64,000 bases of DNA. It comes from Blastobasis lacticolella. Its lineage: Eukaryota > Arthropoda > Insecta > Lepidoptera > Blastobasidae. A program made the position numbers and the translations under genes. Every line of letters starts with the position of its first letter. The first letter of the stretch is position 1. Location: NCBI GenBank assembly GCA_905147135.1, contig LR990058.1:12747349-12811348 (forward strand), read 5' to 3'. Under the pieces are notes generated by a model, which was not told where the DNA came from, ran no database searches, and saw nothing but the letters and a program-made list of their open reading frames with translations. This document shows positions 1 to 10,300 of the stretch, in pieces.

Positions 1-507
1 ACTTACCAACTACGTCATTTGTAGCTAAATATCTACGAGCTAATGCTACGGATGCGTCCGAAGTCGGATGGAGGGTCAAATTCATTTAAATCGCCCGAAA
101 CTATAAATCCGTTTTCAACAATTCTTCCATTAATATGAAGCTACTTTTGATCACAGAGAAATAATAGATACCCGCGGGTTAGTTTAATATTTACAGAGAT
201 CTGGACCGTACGCTGGTGAAAACACACACAACAAAATATTTTACACCCTCTCTTCTCAAAAAAGCGCTTATATCTTAACCTTAGCATAGTGCTCGTGTAG
301 AAACATGCAAGAATCCAAACTACAGATCCTCAACTTTTAAAAATCTCTTGTTAAAAATTGTTGGCGTTAGTACATCGCATCACCTAAAAATTTGGCTTGT
401 ACTGCCAATGATTCAGAAGGGCAATATCAAGTCTTCTTCTTATCGAGGCGATGGACTAAACTCTGACTTACACTTTATATCAATACCATCATAGATTGCT
501 TTTTTAC
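1..507. other. Left edge: presumed last intron of gene A
   Basis: The CCG|GTAAAA donor of exon 7 is at 508-505 (minus), and no sequence resembling the terminal exon (PVLAPGD) is found on the minus strand here. In the paralogues this intron is 0.94-1.76 kb, so the final exon should lie left of the window. I see no other gene or recognisable repeat in this stretch. Confidence 0.6.
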
Positions 508-3500
508 CGGCGTCAGTGCCCTCCAGTACTTGAGGGTCTCTGTGATCCTCTCCCGGAAGCCAAGGGCGAAGCTCTTAGGGTCAACGGCGATGAAGCAGTG
601 GCCCAGATTCGCCGGGCCCGGCTTGTCCTCGTTGAATGGCTGGATTTTGTGCCCGTACACGGGACCTGGAGGAGTTGTATAGTGATGTGATAATAGGTAG
701 CTTGCAAAGGCAATTCCAAAACTGACTGCTGGACACGTGAACTAAACTTACTATCTCAATAATAATATTTTACATCTATTCGTGAAACTAAATTTGATTA
801 ATCTCTTTAAGTGGTGACTATTGGTTGGCAAAAGTTGTTTCTATTGCAAAGTCAGTTAGGGTTGAAAATCACTTGTACCCACTGAATCACTTGTACCCGT
901 GAAAATGAAAGTTTTTGGAGGTACAAACAGTCGCGGAATGAAAAGTTTCGCCTGTTTTCTAATTGAATTCATTATATTTTATTGGTGCAGGTTAAAAATA
1001 AGGTGACGAGCTTATTTATACGACGACTTTAAATAATAGTTGACACAATCACCTGAAGCAATTCCGGTGAAGATCTCGACCATGCCTGCTAAACCAAAAC
1101 CCTTGTACCCGGCGGTTATTTCCGAACCACCTAGAGGGCACAACATTCCCGTCGTGAGAGCCTGAAAATACAATAAAAATTTGATATATTGGAGAACTTT
1201 TTCGTGCTTAATCTTCTAGCTTTAATGAATGGCCTGCAATAAGTTTTGGCTCGAAGTAAACTACTAATAGTTGCTTCTGCTTCTCAACTTCGGCTTTATT
1301 TTCTTTGATTCATCATTTGATTACACAAGCAAGATACCTAATCTTGATCTTAGCAACGATAGTCCTCGTGGATTTGTAGGTAAAATTAAAATCATATAAC
1401 TATTTGTCGCCTGATTTGATTTAGTTATGCTTAGTTTATTGTTACACCATATTTATTTTGTCCTCTGTGTACGAGTGCCTTGTATAAACAATAATTTGTA
1501 TCCCACTGTACATAAACTATTGTAACTCTAGTTAGTTATTCTAATAAATAAAATAAAATTCCAAAAGAATCTTGACTTTTCTTAAACCTATATATAACTT
1601 AATACCTGCTACTTTGTTCAGCAAAATGCACACTACTTACTTACTTACTTAAAAGTAATTAGGCAGTCAATTTGAAGAGATGTACTGAGAGAGTTCATAC
1701 CGTTTCTGTAGAAGTGGTTTCCTGGCCATCTGGGCCTACAGCCCACCCTATAGGCATTTTTTCGTTTTGTCGATGGAGATTTTCTATCTGAAAAGGGGAA
1801 CACGATATAATGAACATTCTGAACATAGTTTACTTATGGCAAAATGGTCATAGGTTAGGGAGACCATATAATACGGATGTGTGATTTACTTGCTGAGTCA
1901 TAGAGGGTTGGCTCATATCACATTAACAGCCCATATCATAACAATCCACTGCGGACTTGAGCCTACCCCACATTAGTGGACGGCATGGCCATAGTCTTCA
2001 TACTTTGCAGGCGGGGTGGGAGACTTGGAGATCGCAGTCATGAAAATACTCAACTAAATCGACAGAAAAACGTTGGGAATCTTCCGATCAAGTTAGTAGG
2101 TAAACAATTAGGTACTCAAATATTTCCTAAACTGATATTAATTAAATAAAGCTAAGAAACGTCTTGATTAAACTGGATTTCAAATAAAGAAAATCGCATC
2201 ATTCAGCGGTGTTAGGTTGTGAATAAGTCGTTGGATTTGTCATTTACAGAATATAGAAAGTACCTCATTATCATCATCATCATCATATCAGCCAAAGGAC
2301 GCCCACTGCTGGGCATAGGCCTTCCCCAGAGATCTCCACAAAGGCCGTGCCTGTGCCTTCCGCACCCAGCTGGTACCTACTTAGTCCTTAATCAAATAAA
2401 TACTTGATAAAAAAAATAACAATACAAAACACTGAGTACAGTCTAAAATTACCTTATCAATATCCACTGTCGTGGTCGACATGTCCAAACAGAAGTAATC
2501 ACCTCTAGTTCCCGGCGCCATAATCGCAAGGGGGTTGAAGCCCAGCACTTTCTGAAAATGAGGGATATTGACAAACATTACATCATCATCATCATATCAG
2601 CCGAAAGACGCACACTGCTGGGCGTAGGCCTCGCCCAGAGATCTCCACAAAGGCCGGTCCTGTGCTTTCCGTATCAAGCTGGTACCTGCGATCTTTACCA
2701 GGTTGTCAGTTAACCTTTACGAGGTTGTCAGACCTAACTACGCTGCGTTTTCCGGTACGTGACCACGTACGACCGTACCGACACATTACATAACAGCCCC
2801 TAAAGCTGCTGTTCCACTGGAAGGGCGGGCGAGGGAGCGCGAGGCGTGACGAGAATAGAAAGTACATCTATACGTTCCTCCAAAGAAGCGCGAAAAGAAA
2901 ATTGAAATGATGTACCAATTCTCGACTCGAGTTCCTCCGGACGACCCCCCGGTGAAAAAGTAGCGAGTCCAGTACTGTTGTCCACTACTCTACTATTATA
3001 CCAGAACAAGAACGAACATAAGCCTACATAGATAGAAGCTATAACAGGCTACATACAATCCCGGTGCAGCCTGTGGTTCTTACAGCTGTACGCACAAACA
3101 GTTTTGGTTCAACCTTTATAATGCGTACGGCTAAGGAATGGAATGCGTTGCCAGCGAATGTGTTCCCTTATTATTAAAATCTGGACGCCGTCAAGGTTAG
3201 AATAGAGTGTTCCTAGACAGGCAATCTTCAGCAGCATAATCGCAGACCACCAGGTGAGATAGCGATCAAATACCTGGTTAGTTCTTATAAAAACAAGCTT
3301 AGGTATATTTATTCGACAGTATCAATTGTATCCTTATTCGCGGGCAATACTTTACCTTGTTTGTTCTCACGGGTGACATTATAGGCGACGAGTTGGCGCA
3401 CGCTATTCCTATTAGTCCCGCATCGGCTGCTCTCTTCGCCCACAGCCCTAGTACGCCGTTGTGGTTTGCTTCTGTGGATGATATGATTGCCATAACCTTT

Positions 3501-4849
3501 ACGTTCCTAAGATACATCACAATGGAAAAATATGCTGCCCATTTTTTAGTCTACGCAGCCTTTTGCCTCGAAAACATTAGTCTCCTTGAACGATACCTAC
3601 GAATGTAAGGGGTTGGTTTTATTCTACACTGCCGGACACCACACGGCATCAGGCGGCACATTGAGTTTCCCGTGGAGGACAGTGTCCTCTGTAGGCGGCC
3701 GGGTCTCCCGACAGTTTGAAATGTGTATAATACGGTCAAGTTTTCTAGGAAAACAGGTCAGGTTCTCCTGTAGCAGGGTCACGGAGGTCAGATGGCAGTC
3801 GCTCCACTGTAATTACCTGATCAGCCAAATCCAGGATCACGGTCAAGGCGGACCCCGGGCCCTGTTGCGCGAGAGCACAAACTGTATATTTACGCCAAGA
3901 TGATAGATGATAGCACAGGATCAAGGGCACCGTATCGAACAATTCCTCGAACGAAACTCAGTCTTAACAACATACATAGGGATGATTCATCTAATGAATC
4001 TACATCTAATCCTTACTTTGCACCGTTACCCATCCAACTCCTGTTTTCTTAGCCTTCTGTATGGCTATATCCATTGCAAATTCACTCGAAGTAGCACCCA
4101 TTACGTTGTTGGCGTTCACCAGAGCCGTAGATGGAGTTTCTTTTATAATGCTGCATGAATTGTTCGGTTCGCACGAGCCTGTTTGAATTTCTTTCACATA
4201 GTCGTCTGAAAAGTTAGCTACGATTAGTTTGGTCGTGTCGTATCTGACAAAATGTCTATACCGAAATCCCATTTCAGTTGTCGAGGCTGGGGTGGCCTTA
4301 CCGAACGTGTTTAATATGATCGTTTAATTTTCGTAGCGCTACGTTGGTCTTTGTGGTTTTACACACTTTGTCTTATTCATAAAAATTATTTTACGTTTAT
4401 TATAACTAATCTAGTAGTAGTAGAATGTGAGCTAAAGAAGGATGTGTGATTTGAAGGATACGCAACAGATTTCTAATGTGGCAGTGACTACTGTTCTCTA
4501 ATCACATGTACCCCCTCCACTACACCGCTTTGGTTTAGTTTAACAGTTGAAATTAAACGAGTCGTAGGCGTAGTAGCCAAATGCTGAACTCGCCCACTTT
4601 GCTTTGGTTGACCTCGTACATCCCTGACAGAAAAGACCCTCTGAGTCCCGTTTACACGTCCCAAAGAATATTGCTTTTGTTTACTTTTTCCTTACCAAGT
4701 CTACTGAGTCCATGGGCAGTGTGTCCGGTAATATCAGCTTGGATCATTATTTCGGCCTGCTTCTTAGCAGGATCAGGGTTCGCACCAACGGATTTTAAAC
4801 AATCCGTAATGAATCTGAATGATTCTCCTATAGAGACTCTTGCTGCCAT
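508..4849 (-). CDS. Gene A: Ldh_2-family malate/L-lactate dehydrogenase-like oxidoreductase, 3' end outside the window
   Basis: Seven exons assembled on the minus strand: 4849-4696, 4205-4017, 3471-3356, 2551-2453, 1787-1701, 1161-1053, 665-508. All junctions are AG/GT and the phases fit, giving 304 codons without a stop. The terminal exon (VLAPGDKE-type in the paralogues) is not in 1-507, so intron 7 runs off the window. Exon 1 starts with MAARVSIGES and contains TAHGLSRL, the catalytic-His loop of the family (His46; usually SHGxxR). Exon 3 carries ANHNG (usually SNHNG or SNHFG), exon 4 LGFNPLAIMAP (nucleotide-binding loop, usually LGTNP) and DMSTTT, exon 6 GYKGFGLAGMVE, and exon 7 ANLGHCFIAVDP. 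Family knowledge: NAD(P)-dependent reduction of 2-oxoacids in a non-Rossmann fold. Likely cytosolic, as no signal peptide or membrane segment is visible. Gene B lies 2.5 kb upstream in the same orientation. The substrate is unknown; departures at three motifs suggest divergence. Confidence 0.85.
1905..2045. repeat. Interspersed repeat, ACAGCCCATA...GGAGATCGCAGT family
   Basis: It contains the blocks AACAATCCACTGCGGACTTG and GGAGATCGCAGT found in a longer copy at 55270-55545 and in fragments near 3515-3660, 11640-11765, 18178-18280, 32970-33125 and 47872-47965. It is non-coding. The family is probably the untranslated end of an RTE-like element, but this was not proven. Confidence 0.5.
2268..2395 (-). 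mobile_element. RTE-type LINE 3' fragment
   Basis: On the minus strand it reads as the end of an RTE-like reverse-transcriptase frame (WRSLGEAY-type codons, here decayed) followed by the CCCAGCAGTGGGCGTCCTTTG block and a (TGA)n tail. It lies in intron 4 of gene A. A sister fragment lies about 190 bp to the right. Confidence 0.6.
2583..2725 (-). mobile_element. Second RTE-type LINE 3' fragment
   Basis: Same family and orientation as 2268-2395 (shared blocks around GATCTCCACAAAGGCC and GCTGGTACCTGCGATCTTTA). It lies just upstream of exon 4 of gene A in intron 3. It probably inserted independently, as each copy has its own (ATC)n-type tail. Confidence 0.55.
3070..3240 (+). mobile_element. LINE fragment (family L2, end of reverse-transcriptase ORF)
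   Basis: The plus strand reads TFIMRTAKEWNALPANVF-like codons, the conserved C-terminal motif of the LINE copies at 12290-13560 and 60730-61588, then breaks down. It is short, decayed and inside intron 3 of gene A. Confidence 0.6.
3725..3908 (+). repeat. SINE-like repeat (family S1, 3' part)
   Basis: It shares the blocks CAGGTTCTCCTGT, GGTCACGGAGGTCAGATGGC, CTGATC...CC and CACGGTCAAGGCGGACC with copies near 8940-9225, 54255-54435 and 58262-58592. The last retains a tRNA-like head. This copy lacks the head and sits in intron 2 of gene A. Confidence 0.55.
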
Positions 4850-5739
4850 TTCACTTACAAACGAGGTAAATCTTTGGCAGAGATTTTCCCCCTTTTACGA
4901 TATTTTTCGTTCTGAAAAGTCATCGTTAAATTGTCGGTAATACAAAGTTATTCAAGCTTTTAAGGGCGATAGTGGACTGCAAAGTTGAAAGAAAGAAGGG
5001 AACTCTCCTCGAGTTAAAGATTAGATATTGGAAGGATCTGAGAGATAAAGAAGCTAATTCGCAGAAAAAAAAGGGATGGTTGGCGGGCCATTGATCCACA
5101 ATAGTTACACTCTTACGATGTTATGAGAGTAGTTAAAGTACGTATCCTACTTTTAAGTAGATACCTAATCAGTGTTTACTTTAATAAACACGTTTACGTT
5201 ACATACCTGTTGCAATTTAGGAAATTCTTGTTTCCACTAGTATTCAATTTAGTATTCCTCTAACCATTGCATTTATGATCACAAACACTTTATACAAGTC
5301 AATCGATGATTGCTCACTCTCCTCCTACATCTAGAAATTGCCCGACCTTCGTTCCCCCCAATGCGATGACCGTTCTGACAAAACATTAAAGCTTTTTAAA
5401 AATATATTGATTTGTGACTATTACAGTATAGTATTTTTATTAAATTCACGTTAAATTTTAATTTTTTTGTGATATTTATGTTTTACTACAAATTTGGCAA
5501 TACCATGTTTTGACTTGCTGTCAAATGTCTAAACAAGCTGTCAGACCAAAAAGCTTGTAATAAGATACCTCTCATCATGAAAAAGAGAATTTTAGCTCCG
5601 ATCTGAGTCAATGCCTAGCAATCTTAGAGCATCACGGTCAAGGGCGGTTCGCAGGTCGCAGGACCCCAAGTGAAAACAGTAACATTTTCCCCCAGTGGTA
5701 ACATCGCTTTTTGCCAGCTCGAAATGCAAACATACTCCA

Positions 5740-5948
5740 GCTCATATGTCGCTTAAATAGGCAGATTACTAACCGAAGCCTGTTGCCTCCACCGCTCGTT
5801 AAAGCTCCTTTCAGCTTATCTAAGGTTAGCTGTAAGAAATCCCATTGTGGGATAAGTCCGCCTTTGCAATGTATTTTATATCATTTTTGTTATATAGTTC
5901 TAAGGTATTTGATGCAATAAAGAGTTTACATACATACATACATACAAG
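5740..5948 (+). mobile_element. 3' UTR fragment of a LINE (family L3)
   Basis: The block around AATCCCATTGTGGGATAAG, a CAATAAAGAGTTTACATAC end and a terminal (CATA)n run match the ends of two other copies in the window (20522-20643 plus; 53053-54045 minus). The last of these carries reverse-transcriptase coding sequence. This copy is 5'-truncated to the untranslated tail. Confidence 0.7.
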
Positions 5949-6439
5949 CCTGTGCACAAGCGGCCTACACAGATCTCATGAAAACCATTGTTTAGGGAGG
6001 CTCACGGACAGAGCGTCCACCCTTAGATCAACTCTGATATAGTTGATCTATGCGTTCGCCAAATAGAAAGTGATTACCATGCTCCAGCAACCTAAGGCAG
6101 CACATGCAGTGCCGGTCTTTGACATGCCTTTTGAAGAATCCTAAGTGCAGTGCAAGGGAAAGACTTTAATTTCTTTTAATAATCACCCACATGCTGAGTC
6201 TGATGCTCAGCTCCATACTCGAAAAAGATAAACCTTCCCTAGAGAGTAAGCAAGGAGCTTACATGGGGTTTCTTAGTTTTTCTGTGAACCCAAAAATCAT
6301 GTTTTTTTATGTGACTTCCTGCCGCGTACGATATTTGCATAGAGAAAAAAAATTATCTACAGAAGGATATTTGTGACTTCAAGAAATGGACGCACTTCTC
6401 ATATTCTCAAAGGCCGATAACGCTTCCCGACCATCCTGA

Positions 6440-6589
6440 GGGCTTACCATGTACAAATCTTATAGCAGGACCTAAACAGAATTGCTTTCGGTTTGAACAA
6501 GACAAGCTTATGTGACTCGTATAGCGCTGTCTCGTTCTAAGCAGGGCAGTTCTGTTTAGGTCCTGCTATAAGAGTTCATGGTAAGGCCC
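6440..6589. mobile_element. MITE with ~43-bp terminal inverted repeats
   Basis: The left arm (6440-6482, beginning GGGCTTACCATG) and right arm (6546-6589) are inverted copies sharing TATAGCAGGACCTAAACAGA. The core between them is about 60 bp and non-coding. The structure fits a non-autonomous DNA transposon. No second copy was found in the window, so the superfamily is unassigned. Confidence 0.7.
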
Positions 6590-7310
6590 CTGATATTGTG
6601 GGTGTCTAAGAGCATCGGTGACCACTTTCCATCACCCATCAGGTGACTTTGGTTGATCGTTTGCGTCCCTCTATTATAAAAAAACGGCCATGTGCGTTTC
6701 TAACTCCACACATTTAGGGTTCCTTAGCAAATGGAGGTTACGCATTATAGGAAAATGAGTAAATAAAAAGAAAAAATCTGATTTATCGACATATTATAGA
6801 CCCCTTTATTTAATTTTTTTTTTATTATTGAATGTTATAGAGGCCATTCTGTGAAAATTTCACGTATCTGGCGGTTCCAAAGATACAGGGCACAGACGGA
6901 CGGACAACAATAATAGAGCTCCGTTTGGCCTTCGGGTACGGAGCCTTAGAAGGGACAACATAGATGTGGACATTGCTTGAAAGCAATGCACAGAGTACAA
7001 AAGCAAGAATTCCACAATACATTTCACATAGGAAAATCTACCCCAATCAGGCGGCGGAAACGAGCTAACTAGAACAAAAAAAATTTTTTTTTCATATTGC
7101 TTTAATAATGTACATATAAAAAAATAAATTTAATAAAGAAATAATCTATAAAATATATGTATAAGCATTCAATCCACCGCACATTTATCAGACCATATCA
7201 GTATCTTTGCCTTGATATGCAAGTATCTGTTTATCACCCTAGGACATAAAAACAATCATGCGACCTTATGATCGGACTTCTCGTCGACGATGATACTGTA
7301 ATTCTAAAGT

Positions 7311-10300
7311 CTATATATTTTTAACAGGTTCTTTATCTTCTTTTGTATCTTCCGGATGTGCTATATCCGTTGTAGAATCTGTAGCATCTTCAATAACTGC
7401 GCCGGCGACCTCAGCCCCTTGATCCATTACCACTACCATTGGTGTGACTTTAAGTCTTTCCGCGAGTGCTGCGCATGATTCTATCTGGTTTTTGATGTAC
7501 ACAAATGTTCCTCTATTGTCCACTTGAGCCGCGAAATTTTTTTCCAAGTCGCCCGGCGCGAGCACTGGATATTTCGTGACAGCCTGAAATGTTAAAGAAT
7601 AATAAACAGCGGACGGTGACAACCAGCCAGAAATAAGTTTGGTTTTAAACACTGCGAGTTTCAAAACGAAGTTTTTTTTTTTTAAATTTTAGACTATCCA
7701 GGCATTTGACCGCCATCTCACCTGGTGGTAAGTGACGATGCGGTCGAAGATGGAGCATACCTGTCTGGGAACAGCCTATTCACTCTAGCCTTGAAGGCGT
7801 CCAGATTATAGTGATCAGGGAACACACACGCAGGCAACGCGTTCCATTCTTTAGTCGTTCGCATTATAAAGGTTGAACCAAAGCGGCTCGTGCGACAGTT
7901 ACTGACAAGCGTGGATAATATGGCAAACTTCTCATCCAATTTAGAGGACGGATGTGGAAAACACAAGATCGCACGCTATGGGACAATGTAAGAGGTTACA
8001 CGTCCCGTCGGTGGCGCGTTCGGCCAGCGCTCATAGATCCGCGCAGTACTACGAATATTGCGAAGCCGAACTTAGCCGATGACGGACCCCGATCGTCAGT
8101 CGCAGTGAAGTCGCTATGGAGCGATTTGCATTTGCTAGACCCGCAGTCTGATCAGTTAGCTGCTTAATGAACATTCAGCCTTCGCGTTCCCTACCGATTG
8201 TTAACAGTTGAGTTCAGCCCCGTCGGAAGCGTTTATTATAGATACTCGGAACTTTTATCGGAACCCGTCGTCGGCTACCTTCGGCCAGCTTCGCAGCATC
8301 TGTAGTACTGAGCGAATCTACGAACGCCGGCCGAACGTAGCCGATGGGTCCCGATCGTCAGTTGCAGTGGATACGCTACGAAACGATTTGCATCTTGGCG
8401 AGACCCGCTGGGTGTCTGCAGGTGACAGTGTCATCCCAAGCGCGTGCGCTCGTCGTGATGTGTCATCGCACTACGTCATCGGTACATACTAGTAAAAGCG
8501 TATTGGTACAATCCGGATAGGACATACCGGCGGTAGTTGTCTCCAGTGCTGCATGCAGTCCGCGAGTCGTTCCCCGAATCCCGGCGCGAAGGCCTCAGGG
8601 TCGATAGCCACGAAGCACTGACCCAGGTCGGCCACTGGGCCGCCCTCTTCCTCCGTCCGATTGGGCACGTGGTGGCCGTACTTTGAACCTGGTAAGGTAG
8701 AATTCGAATTTTGACATTGGCGTTTGGATGCCCGTCCCTGATTTAGTCTGATGCCGTCCATATGACCGAGAGGTCGTTAGGACCCTGGGCGGAGGAGTTT
8801 GGCGTTTACGCGAGTTGAGTTAGCTGTACATTAAATAGCTGTGTACATATCCGCGTGGGGTCTAGTTGATAGCACCAACCACATTCCTTTACTGGTGTTG
8901 TACAAAGCCACTAGACACAGATAAGCTAAAACCTCCATTCCATGGGCAGCAGCACTGCGTTATGTACAATAGTTGAATGAAACAGATGTTCTGACGGTGA
9001 GGGGAAACATGATGAAACCTGCACATTTGGCTACTGAATCTGTAACCATGATCCATGAACCATGAACTGGTTAGGTTTCCCTGTTAACAGGGTCACGCAG
9101 GTCAGATGGCAGTCGCTCCACTGTAATTATCTGATCTGCCAAACTCTTGATTATGGTCAAGGTGGACCCCGGGTCCTTGCGTGCGAGAGAACAACCGTGA
9201 CATAATCGCCAATGTGGAGGAGACTCTAGTCCATTATGGACTGTAATACGCTGTCAAAGATAAATGACACGACTATATTATTATTAGAAATGGCTTACCG
9301 GATAGCATGCCACAAAATAGTTCGACCATTGCTCCTAATCCGAAGCCTTTGTATCCGGACGTAGCTTCTGGTCCACCCAGAGGCAAGAGGCATTTAGTGT
9401 TGAGGGCCTGAAAAAAATGATCACAAGTATGATACTTGGCTTAGGTCTGTCTAGAAACAACGTATACCCTCTAGCCTTTAAGCTGCATTTCAGGTTATAA
9501 TACTATACAATACAATTACTGTTCAGGAAACACACTGTCAGACTATGGCAAAAGTCATTAGAAGGAAGAGGAGGCAAAAAGAGTTCGTGCTGTTATGTTT
9601 TTTTTTATGTCATACAGTAGGCAAACAGGCAAGCGGGCCACCTGCTGAAAAGTGGTCACCACTGCCTATAGACATGAGCAATACCAAGAGTATCGCCAAT
9701 GCGTTGCCCACCTCTATAACAAGTCTATGTCACGTCTGGGCCCTATTTTTAAACCCGCTCACATCCACGGGAGCGCTCGCTTTCTAGTGCCTGTTTTTTC
9801 TTTCTCGAGCAACTTACCACAAGAGTAACAAAGATAGGTAGCGCACACAAGCGCTCGCGTGTATGCAAGCGGTTTCAAAAATAGGGCGCCTGAAGGTGGA
9901 TAGCTATACGGCGCGTTTAATTTTTGGTGTTTCACGCATGTTTATAGAATAATAATTATCTACCTTAAAGACAATTATTATTATATGCATACTATTAGCA
10001 TATTACAGTCCTGCATTACTTTCCATCAATCAGGTCTAAAACTAGAGTCGCTTCTGAATAGTTATATGCAAATCGCTTTATTCATAATAATACTGTTTTC
10101 TATTCTGTACTTACAACTTCAGCGTCCATCGTTCCTCTACCATCTGGTCCCAGCGCCCACCCTGGCGGCAACGGCATTCCTTTTCGTTTTTGTATTTCCA
10201 GCTGTAAAATTTTAATAATTTATGCGCTATATTCAAATTTTACAGATAGGAGAAGAGACAAGGTACGGTAAGATCCTCGCAGTGTTGTCAGTTTAAATAC

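Larger units (their letters stand above)
4850..7310. other. Intergenic region between gene A and gene B
   Basis: There is no gene. It contains a LINE 3' tail (about 5740-5948), a 150-bp MITE (6440-6589) and a common insect-type repeat near 6690-6950 ending in a GGTACGGAGCC-like block. The remainder (4850-5690, 5950-6430, 6960-7310) is AT-rich with nothing recognised. The promoter of A should be near 4850-5200, but no clear TATA box or initiator could be assigned. Confidence 0.5.

Noticed and set aside
1..507. Last exon of gene A inside the window
   Set aside because: No PVLAPGD-like codons on the minus strand. A GTAAGT-like donor at 6-1 has no supporting coding sequence.
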